Source: Xenorhabdus sp. BG5 | GTDB taxonomy: Bacteria > Pseudomonadota > Gammaproteobacteria > Enterobacterales > Enterobacteriaceae | Assembly: GCF_015163665.1 (NCBI RefSeq) | Contig: NZ_JADEUG010000001.1 | Location: 124,001 to 188,000 of the forward strand | DNA length: 64,000 bases | Direction of reading: 5' to 3' | In this document: positions 57,206-64,000 of the stretch, in pieces | Position numbering within the stretch: position 1 is the stretch's first letter | Layout: each line of letters starts with the position of its first letter | Translations under genes and position numbers: made by a program | The notes under the pieces: generated by a model | What the model was told of the DNA's origin: nothing | The model's input: the letters and a program-made list of their open reading frames with translations, nothing else | Database searches by the model: none

Positions 57206-58336
57206 CTATTCCTGAGAATAATTTGCCAATATTTCAGCAACAGGTTCAGCCAGCAACTTGCCTCGCCAGCCTCTGATTAACTCAGGTTGATACTCCGGTG
57301 CTTTCAATTTCCAATACCAACAAAGTAATTGATTAATTTGACGGCGAGAAGCCAGCAGTTCAGCACTGAAATGATGGGATTCCCCCACCTGAGTGACCAA
57401 AGATTTAATTTCTTTAAACGCCTGACGATAACCAGGATAATCAACCAAATTCACAATTTGAGCCGGACACTCTTCTGCTGGAATATCCCTGCTCTCCGCA
57501 ACCATCGCCAACAACCGACGACCATGACAACGAATTTCTTGTCCACTCAATCCCAAAGCGTCCAATTCAGCCAAAGAAGTTGGCATATAACGGGCAACCT
57601 GCCATAAATTTTCTTCGCGGATCACGAAATTGACTGCCAGATCGCGCTCACGAGCCTGATTTAAACGCCATGCAGCCAGTTTTTTCAAACAGGCCAATTG
57701 CCTTGGACGCAATTGCCATGCGTTACCAATATCCTTATAAGCGTATTCCGGCATTAATACTTCTTTACGGCGTTGAGCTATCAAGTTACTTTCATCTTTT
57801 GCCGCATCCAAATATCCCACCTGCCCTGTTTTTTCCATCAAAATATCGGCCAATGGTAATAAATAGTAGACATCTGCCGCAGCATATTGACATTGCTTTT
57901 CGCTCAACGGTCGAGCCAACCAATCAGTGCGGGATTCACTCTTATCCAATTCGATATGCAAATACTCAGCAACCAATGTCGCAAAGCCACATGACATAGG
58001 ATGACCAATAAATGCAGCCAGTACCTGAGTATCAATCATGGGTTCTGGCAAGCACTGGAAACTATTACTAAAAACCTCTAAATCTTCACTGCCAGCATGG
58101 ATAAATTTTAATACGTTCGGATCTGTCAATAGCTCCCTAAAGGGCTGCCATTGCGAAATTTCAAGGGGATCAATCAGAGAAAGTTTTTCACCATCAAACA
58201 GTTGTATCAAACCTAATTGGGGATAATACGTCCGTGTACGTACAAATTCAGTATCCAGTGCAATTCTTGCGTGTTTTTTTGCCTGCTCACAGGTTGACTG
58301 CAATTGGGCATCGGTAGTAATCAACTGATAATTCAA
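57206..58336 (-). CDS. rnd: ribonuclease D
   Basis: 376 aa (E. coli 375). The DEDD exonuclease motif I 'ALDTEFVRTRTYYP' (about 27-40), motif II ('FIHAGSEDLEVF') and motif III ('CQYAAADVYYLL', with the Tyr of the DEDDy type) are present, followed by two HRDC domains. It trims tRNA 3' ends. Lies 93 bp downstream of fadD on the same strand, the E. coli order. Confidence 0.96.
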   Translation of the reverse strand: MNYQLITTDAQLQSTCEQAKKHARIALDTEFVRTRTYYPQLGLIQLFDGEKLSLIDPLEISQWQPFRELLTDPNVLKFIHAGSEDLEVFSNSFQCLPEPMIDTQVLAAFIGHPMSCGFATLVAEYLHIELDKSESRTDWLARPLSEKQCQYAAADVYYLLPLADILMEKTGQVGYLDAAKDESNLIAQRRKEVLMPEYAYKDIGNAWQLRPRQLACLKKLAAWRLNQARERDLAVNFVIREENLWQVARYMPTSLAELDALGLSGQEIRCHGRRLLAMVAESRDIPAEECPAQIVNLVDYPGYRQAFKEIKSLVTQVGESHHFSAELLASRRQINQLLCWYWKLKAPEYQPELIRGWRGKLLAEPVAEILANYSQE

Positions 58337-58370
58337 AACATCATTCTCTTAACCATTCATAAGACATGCA

Positions 58371-58399
58371 CAACAACGCCGGTAAAACCGGCGTTGTTG
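58371..58399 (-). terminator. terminator between fadD and rnd
   Basis: Perfect 13-bp stem caacaacgccggt / accggcgttgttg with a 3-nt loop, extendable by gcac/gtgc. No strong T-tract. Confidence 0.7.
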
Positions 58400-58429
58400 A
58401 TGTGCAATGGGATATGGCAATAAATATGC

Positions 58430-60121
58430 TCAATTTGTAGCAGCATTATCCACTTTTGCCAATTCTTCATTGCGAAGTTCTCTGCGAAGAATTTTACCGA
58501 CATTCGATTTTGGCAATTCATCGCGAAACTCGATGAGTTTTGGCACCTTATATCCAGTCAGGTAACGACGGCAATGCGTTTTAAGTTCATCCACAGTCAA
58601 ACTGGGATCTTTGCGTACCACAAATATTTTGACAATTTCTCCTGAGTTCTCACTCGGAACGCCCAATGCTGCTGACTCTAACACTTTAGGATGGGAAGAA
58701 ACAACATCTTCTACTTCATTTGGATAGACATTAAATCCAGAAACCAGGATCATGTCTTTTTTCCGATCAACAATACTGATAAAGCCTTTTTCATCCACGC
58801 TGGCAATATCCCCAGTTGCCAGCCAACCATCTTTCAATACCTCGTCCGTTGCATCAGGGTGATTCCAGTAACCTTTCATTACCTGTGGTCCACGCACCCA
58901 CATTTCACCTACCTCGCCCGGTGAGACTTCATTGCCATCATTCCCTACCAACTTGATTTCTGTTGAAGCAATGGGGAAGCCAATGCTACCACTGTAATAG
59001 GTCAAGTTATGCGGGTTAGCTGAAACTAGAGGTGAACACTCCGTCAATCCATATCCTTCCAGTAGACGACGACCTGTCAGGTTTTGCCATTTTTCAGCCA
59101 CTACTCGTTGTACGGCCATGCCGCCACCAACAGATAAACGTAATGAGGAAAAATTCAGCTTCTGGAATTCCGCATTATTCAGCCAGGCATTAAATAGCGT
59201 ATTAACTCCCGATAGCGCCGTGAAGCGATAACGCGATAGTTCCTTGACCGTGCTGTTTATGTCGCGAGGGTTAGTAATCAATAAGTTTTGCCCACCCAAT
59301 TCAATAAAAAACAGGCAATTTATCGTTAAAGCAAAGATATGGTACAACGGCAATGCAGTTACCACTAACTCTTGCCCAGGCTTTAATAACGGAGAATAAC
59401 AGGCTTTGGCCTGCTCGAGGTTTGCCAGCATATTACGATGGGTCAGCATTGCACCTTTTGCCACACCTGTGGTTCCCCCTGTATATTGCAGAAAAGCCAA
59501 ATCCTCGTTTTTCACATCCGGTTTGACATACTGCATACGGTAGCCTTTATGAATCGCACTACGGAACGAAATAGCATCCGGTAAGTGATATTTAGGCACG
59601 AGCCGTTTGACATATTTAACGACAAAATCAACAAGGGTTCCTTTGGGACGAGAAAGTTGGTCACCCATGCGTGTTAAAATAACGTTCTTGACTTGCGTAT
59701 TAAAGACAATCTTTTCTAGGGTATGTGCAAAGTTAGAAACGATAACAATGGCAGATGTGCCACTGTCATTAAGCTGGTGTTCCAATTCACGCGGGGTATA
59801 GAGCGGGTTTACATTTACAACAATCATACCTGCACGCAGAATACCAAATAGTGCCACGGGGTATTGCAGTAAATTGGGCATCATCAATGCCACGCGATCC
59901 CCTTGTTTCAGCCCCAGACCATTCTGTAAATAGGCAGCAAAGGCACGGCTACGCTCTTCCAATTTACGGAAAGTCATTACCTCGCCCATATTGATAAATG
60001 CGACTTGATCGGCATAACGCGCTACAGCATTTTCAAACATTTCAATCAACGACGAATAACGATCGGGATCGATTTCTGCCGGAACATCTGCCGGATAATG
60101 TTTTAGCCAAACTTTTTCCAA
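58430..60121 (-). CDS. fadD: long-chain fatty acid--CoA ligase
   Basis: 563 aa (E. coli 561). The AMP-binding motif '[18 protein letters not shown]' is at about 213-230, and the FACS motif '[17 protein letters not shown]' leads to the catalytic '[20 protein letters not shown]'. It activates imported fatty acids to acyl-CoA at the inner membrane. In E. coli it is under FadR; a partial FadR-like word lies 47 bp upstream (60168-60184) but is too weak to call. Confidence 0.97.
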   Translation of the reverse strand: MEKVWLKHYPADVPAEIDPDRYSSLIEMFENAVARYADQVAFINMGEVMTFRKLEERSRAFAAYLQNGLGLKQGDRVALMMPNLLQYPVALFGILRAGMIVVNVNPLYTPRELEHQLNDSGTSAIVIVSNFAHTLEKIVFNTQVKNVILTRMGDQLSRPKGTLVDFVVKYVKRLVPKYHLPDAISFRSAIHKGYRMQYVKPDVKNEDLAFLQYTGGTTGVAKGAMLTHRNMLANLEQAKACYSPLLKPGQELVVTALPLYHIFALTINCLFFIELGGQNLLITNPRDINSTVKELSRYRFTALSGVNTLFNAWLNNAEFQKLNFSSLRLSVGGGMAVQRVVAEKWQNLTGRRLLEGYGLTECSPLVSANPHNLTYYSGSIGFPIASTEIKLVGNDGNEVSPGEVGEMWVRGPQVMKGYWNHPDATDEVLKDGWLATGDIASVDEKGFISIVDRKKDMILVSGFNVYPNEVEDVVSSHPKVLESAALGVPSENSGEIVKIFVVRKDPSLTVDELKTHCRRYLTGYKVPKLIEFRDELPKSNVGKILRRELRNEELAKVDNAATN

Positions 60122-60579
60122 GTTGAATACTCCTGAAATCTAATTGCGATGTAACCACTGACCATAAAACAAACCTGACTTGTATATTTAACAAATTATT
60201 AACTCAGCGTACCAGTTTGCAAAGCAACAATGTTCAGGTTGGCGATACACATCACTAATTTAATACTATCAATGACTGCAAAAAAATAAGGCAGCTTTTG
60301 CCGCCTGAATATTTTTTATTATTTATCAAGTAATTAGTTAAATTATTAGCACTTGGATTTATAATTAGTTAATTATACACTGATTTACTAATTTTTGGTT
60401 TGGAGTCTTACCATTATTCCAAACAGTTATAAATAAAACATATCAGTTAAAGGATAATTATTAGGAGTTCATGTCACAAAACCACGGAAAGTTATCTCTT
60501 TTACAGACAGGATAACCCCAGGTATCCCCAGTGGCAGACAAATACCTGCCACCAGATCCCCTTTGGTTGGCAAGAAGGT
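60122..60579. other. 458-bp gene-free region between fadD and the slp remnant
   Basis: AT-rich, holds the fadD promoter. No ORF on either strand looks coding; an ORF on the plus strand from 60531 is antisense to slp. No convincing operator was found. Confidence 0.45.
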
Positions 60580-61163
60580 TTATTCAGTTAAAATTGTTTC
60601 AACTGATACAGGCTGGAGTGGTGAGTAACCGCGCCAAAACGGATCATAAGGGTTGCCATAATAGCCCCATAGATCAGTTCCTACAGCCGGAGGAAAAATC
60701 ATTCTCTGAGATTCATACCAACGTTTCACCCCTGTTGCATTCATCACAACGTAATTATACGGACTATTGCCTATTTTTCCTTTTTCAAGACCAGTAATCA
60801 GACCTACAACAGTCACATAATGATCTTTAAAATCACTGGGTTCTAAAAAAGTATTCACGTAGGCATAAATTCGTCCGAAAGAAGGTGCATCCAAACGAGG
60901 GGAAGCATTGCCGGTTAGTGGCATGGCAGATATTTCTAATCGAGTCTGGCTTTTTTCATTCAAGACACTCAATACCTTGCCGCCAAATCTCCCTTCATGC
61001 CCAATGTATAACTCAGGCATATTCTGACAGAAAGCAGATTTTCCACAGGTGTTTTAGTCGTTCCTTTAATAACATCAGGAACTGACACACAGCCCGCAAG
61101 TACCAGGGTTCCTAATAATGTCACCACTTGCAATATGCTTCGATAGTGTGTCCCATTGAGCAT
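60580..61163 (-). pseudogene. slp: Slp/YeaY-family outer-membrane lipoprotein, frameshifted
   Basis: Two frames together make one gene. The first (61163 to about 61023) has a lipoprotein signal with 'LVLAGC' and 'VSVPDVIKGTTKTPVENLLSVR'; the second (61020 to 60580) starts 'MPELYIGHEGRFGGKVLSVL' and ends 'PVSVETILTE'. In YeaY these parts are joined as '...[20 protein letters not shown]', so one base is missing at 61021-61022. Everything else is intact, so the break is recent, a sequencing error, or bypassed by slippage. It lies between fadD and tsaB as in E. coli. Confidence 0.85.
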
Positions 61164-61299
61164 AACGCCTCCAACGTCAAAAAATCTTATTAGATAGACT
61201 AACCTCCATCTAGTTAGCCATACTCTAGCCCTTTATACTCCATGGACACCGCTTTCTGCCACAAGTTACATGAATTTTATTGCACCAGGCAAAAGCGCC

Positions 61300-61995
61300 T
61301 TAACGGCCCGGCAATTTTTTCCATGTCACTTCATTACGTAAGTAAACGGGTTCAGCATGTTCAACCGCTGTCGCTTCCCCCGCTTCCCACATCTGAATAG
61401 CCAACGGCAGCATATCTTCCGCATGAGGCAAAGTAACATCGCTTGCTGTCAGAATTAAATGGCTGTCTAATAATTGAGGATAGGCTTCCCATCCCGTTCC
61501 AGCAATTCCCCATTCTCCTGACAAGGAATTCATAATCTCTTGCACTTGTTCAGGTTTCAAAACTGCTTCCGTTTCATCACCCTGCCATTCACCCTGTGAA
61601 TTACGCGTGTATTGTCCCCAGTAAACTTCCCCCATCCGCGCATCAATAGCAACTAAAACGTTTGTTGCTCCTTTTAAACGAAAAGCTCCTTGTGCCATTG
61701 TTTTCAGTGAGGAAACACCAATCATCGGTAATTCAGCGCCCAATGCCAGCCCTTGGGCGATACCAATACCAATCCGTACACCGGTAAAACTGCCCGGTCC
61801 ACGGCCAAACGCTAACGCATCCAATTGTTGCAGGTTCACACCACCTTTTGATAAAACCGCTTGAACCATTGGTAAAATACGTTGAGTGTGTTCCCGTGGG
61901 GAAATTTCAAACTGTGCCTCGATAGCACCTTCATTCCAAAGCGCAACAGAACAGGCTTCAGTTGCAGTATCAATAGCTAAAATTCGCGTGGACAT
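61300..61995 (-). CDS. tsaB: tRNA threonylcarbamoyladenosine biosynthesis protein TsaB
   Basis: 231 aa, the E. coli length. The ASKHA fold begins '[15 protein letters not shown]', and '[23 protein letters not shown]' (about 63-85) is the family signature. TsaB acts as a scaffold for TsaD and TsaE in making t6A37 in ANN-decoding tRNAs. 80 bp after yoaA on the same strand. Confidence 0.97.
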   Translation of the reverse strand: MSTRILAIDTATEACSVALWNEGAIEAQFEISPREHTQRILPMVQAVLSKGGVNLQQLDALAFGRGPGSFTGVRIGIGIAQGLALGAELPMIGVSSLKTMAQGAFRLKGATNVLVAIDARMGEVYWGQYTRNSQGEWQGDETEAVLKPEQVQEIMNSLSGEWGIAGTGWEAYPQLLDSHLILTASDVTLPHAEDMLPLAIQMWEAGEATAVEHAEPVYLRNEVTWKKLPGR

Positions 61996-62030
61996 GCCTT
62001 AACTCCGGCAAGATATAGGATTCAAAACAA

Positions 62031-62052
62031 GGGGCTATACTACCATAGCCCC
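62031..62052 (-). terminator. terminator after yoaA
   Basis: Perfect 8-bp stem ggggctat / atagcccc with a 6-nt loop; on the minus strand followed by TTGTTTTG. Confidence 0.65.
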
Positions 62053-62075
62053 AACATCATCGCCCTGACATTTTA

Positions 62076-63992
62076 TTACCCAGACCGCGGTGGGCGTGAG
62101 TTCAGAAACGCAATTGCTTTTGATAAATCACGGGTACGGGAAGCAGGAGGCAGGCTGTTTAGAAAAACCTCACCGTATGGACGCATCACCAGCCGATTAT
62201 CACAAATAACCACAACGCCATAATCATCAATATCGCGGATCAGGCGCCCAACGCCCTGCTTCAAATCAATCACGGCATCGGGAAGCTGGACCTCGTGAAA
62301 AGCATCTCCGCCCTTAAGTTGGCAATCCTCAATACGGGCCTTAAGCAAAGGATCATCCGGTGCAGTGAACGGCAATTTATCAATAACAACACAGGACAAT
62401 GCATCACCGCGGACATCCACCCCTTCCCAAAAACTGCCGGTCGCCACCAGCAATGCATTACCCGCAGAGATAAATTGTGTCAGAAGTTGTGTCTTGCTCG
62501 TTTCACCCTGTACCAATACTGGTAATGTCATACTGGCACGGAACTCTTCCGCCAAACTGCGCATCATTTGGTGAGAAGTACAGAGGAAAAAACAGCGCCC
62601 TTTATTGCTTTCAATTAATGGTTTCAACATACGAGCCAGCCATTTTGCACCACCATTTTGATTCGGTGATGGCAAATGACGCGGAACACATAATAACATT
62701 TGACGTTGATAATCAAATGGACTCGACAAGAGTAATGTTTGGGCTTGGTTTAACCCCAAACGTTCAGTGAAATGACTTAGCTGTTCATTAACCGATAATG
62801 TTGCCGATGTAAAAATCCAACTACCTGATTGTTCACGGATCATCTCACTAAATTTGTCGGCAACAGATAACGGAGTTAGTGCCAGTAAAAAATGACGCCC
62901 ATAACTTTCGAACCAATAGCTATAATTAGGTATACTGACATCAATCAGACGCTTAAGACGATGGCGGTAAACCGTTGCCCGTTCAAAAGCCGCATCCAAC
63001 ATGGTTGAACGCCCTAAAGAGAGTTTCATCACGTCGTAACAAAGCTCAAGGGCATCATCCAACCGAACTAATGCACGCTGAACTTGCTGCTGTTGCAAGG
63101 TTTCACGAAGATTACCCCGATAACTGTTTTCCCCCAATGACAAACGAAAATCTTGTGCACTTTGGCTGAGACGATCTGCACTTTTTTGCAATTGTGCCTG
63201 ATCCCGCACTTCAGTACGGTAAGCCATGATGATATCACGCGATAAATCCATCAATTGGCGGCTACTTAACTGCTGACCAAAATATTGGCTGGCAATATCA
63301 GGGATCTGGTGAGCCTCATCGAAAATCACCACATCAGCCTGCGGGATTAATTCACCAAATCCGGTATCCTTAACCACCATATCTGCCATAAACAGATGAT
63401 GGTTAACAATTACCACATCGGCTTCCATCGCTTTTCGACGGGCTTTCAGAACGAAACATTCCTGATAGCATGGGCAATCACTGCCAAGACAATTGTCATT
63501 AGTACTCGTGACCAATGGCCAAACCGTGCTATCTTCCGCCACTTGATGACAGGTGCTGATATCACCATCTTTTGTATGGCCTGACCAATGCTTCAATTTG
63601 ATAACTTCCGCCAAGACTTCAGCTTCTAACTGGGAATTACCGATTGACTGTTGTTCAAGGCGTTCTAGGCATAAATAATTTGAGCGCCCTTTTAATAGCG
63701 CCAGATTGCCGGTAAAACCTAACGCATCAACGATAGTGGGTAGATCTCGATTGTAGAGCTGATCCTGCAATGCCTTAGAACCAGTAGAAATAATTACTTT
63801 TTTACCCGAGCGCAAAGCAGGTACCAAATAAGCAAATGTTTTACCGGTTCCGGTTCCCGCTTCTACGACCAATTGTTGCTGTTTTTTAATCGCAGCGGTA
63901 ATAGCCGAAGACATTTCCCGCTGGGCATCGCGTGGCTTGAAACCTGGTATGGCTTTGGCTAGTATGCCATTTTTCGCAAAATCGTCTGACAC
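62076..63992 (-). CDS. yoaA: DinG/XPD-type ATP-dependent helicase YoaA
   Basis: 638 aa (E. coli 636). Walker A 'EAGTGTGKTFAY' (about 44-55), the DEAH box in 'VVIFDEAHQIPD', and a cysteine cluster ('DNCLGSDCPCYQECF') that would hold the XPD-type [4Fe-4S] cluster are visible, with helicase motif VI 'QGVGRLIRD' near the C-terminus. It is a superfamily 2 5'-3' helicase that works with HolC in repair of replication forks. The start is 8 bp from the window end, so upstream signals are not visible. Confidence 0.96.
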   Translation of the reverse strand: MSDDFAKNGILAKAIPGFKPRDAQREMSSAITAAIKKQQQLVVEAGTGTGKTFAYLVPALRSGKKVIISTGSKALQDQLYNRDLPTIVDALGFTGNLALLKGRSNYLCLERLEQQSIGNSQLEAEVLAEVIKLKHWSGHTKDGDISTCHQVAEDSTVWPLVTSTNDNCLGSDCPCYQECFVLKARRKAMEADVVIVNHHLFMADMVVKDTGFGELIPQADVVIFDEAHQIPDIASQYFGQQLSSRQLMDLSRDIIMAYRTEVRDQAQLQKSADRLSQSAQDFRLSLGENSYRGNLRETLQQQQVQRALVRLDDALELCYDVMKLSLGRSTMLDAAFERATVYRHRLKRLIDVSIPNYSYWFESYGRHFLLALTPLSVADKFSEMIREQSGSWIFTSATLSVNEQLSHFTERLGLNQAQTLLLSSPFDYQRQMLLCVPRHLPSPNQNGGAKWLARMLKPLIESNKGRCFFLCTSHQMMRSLAEEFRASMTLPVLVQGETSKTQLLTQFISAGNALLVATGSFWEGVDVRGDALSCVVIDKLPFTAPDDPLLKARIEDCQLKGGDAFHEVQLPDAVIDLKQGVGRLIRDIDDYGVVVICDNRLVMRPYGEVFLNSLPPASRTRDLSKAIAFLNSRPPRSG

Positions 63993-64000
63993 AAACAGTC

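Noticed and set aside
60168..60184. FadR operator upstream of fadD
   Set aside because: Only about 10 of 15 defined positions match the consensus, and most of the matches are in one half-site.
60531..60797. 88-codon plus-strand ORF
   Set aside because: Antisense to the slp coding sequence, which is clearly conserved in its own frame.

Overview
The window looks like chromosome of an insect-associated member of the Morganellaceae, most likely Xenorhabdus or Photorhabdus. The conserved backbone is enterobacterial (fnr-uspE, pntAB/ydgH/ydgI, hrpA/azoR, ydbH-ynbE-ydbL, ldhA, ycgN/ycgM/ycgL with minCDE, rnd, fadD, slp, tsaB, yoaA). The base composition is moderately AT-rich. Blocks of host-interaction genes (secreted proteases, fimbriae, an M91 effector-type protease, small secreted peptides, a toxin-antitoxin pair) interrupt the backbone. 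The genus is inferred from this style of gene content, not from a marker gene.

Layout. 1-3.2 kb: the end of a TonB-dependent copper receptor, then a MarR regulator divergent from a DMT transporter plus flavin reductase pair, with a palindromic operator and a consensus FNR box between them. 3.4-9.2 kb: a GNAT acetyltransferase, a subtilisin-type autotransporter and a secreted trypsin-like protease; the two proteases end in nearly identical hairpins. 9.2-15.4 kb: two SAM methyltransferases, an MFS exporter with a 12-bp tandem repeat inside the gene, a Tat-exported intradiol dioxygenase and a tyrosine-decarboxylase-like PLP enzyme. 15.8-18.8 kb: an orphan DmsC-type membrane anchor, fnr and uspE.

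18.9-27.5 kb is probably an island between uspE and pntB. It holds a tyrosine recombinase, a four-gene tripartite exporter operon (ATPase, MacB-type permease, TolC-like channel, HlyD-like adaptor), a small Sec-secreted peptide, ccdAB, and an M91 zinc protease of the NleD/HopH type. 27.6-33.8 kb is backbone (pntB, pntA, ydgH, ydgI). 33.9-40.3 kb is a second accessory block, with a small cysteine-containing secreted peptide, a membrane peptide and a chaperone-usher fimbrial operon.

40.4-64 kb is mostly backbone in E. coli-like order: hrpA, azoR, an unknown 371-aa protein with a decayed fragment upstream, ydbL-ynbE-ydbH, ldhA, a previously unlisted 27-aa membrane ORF with its own terminator, a DUF2622-like protein, ycgN-ycgM, a lytic transglycosylase, ycgL, minCDE, rnd, fadD, a frameshifted slp/yeaY, tsaB and yoaA.

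No tRNA, rRNA or CRISPR array was seen. The strongest leads for new biology are the exporter/secreted-peptide island, the M91 effector-type protease, the two orphan small secreted peptides, and the Tat-dioxygenase/aromatic-decarboxylase neighbourhood.
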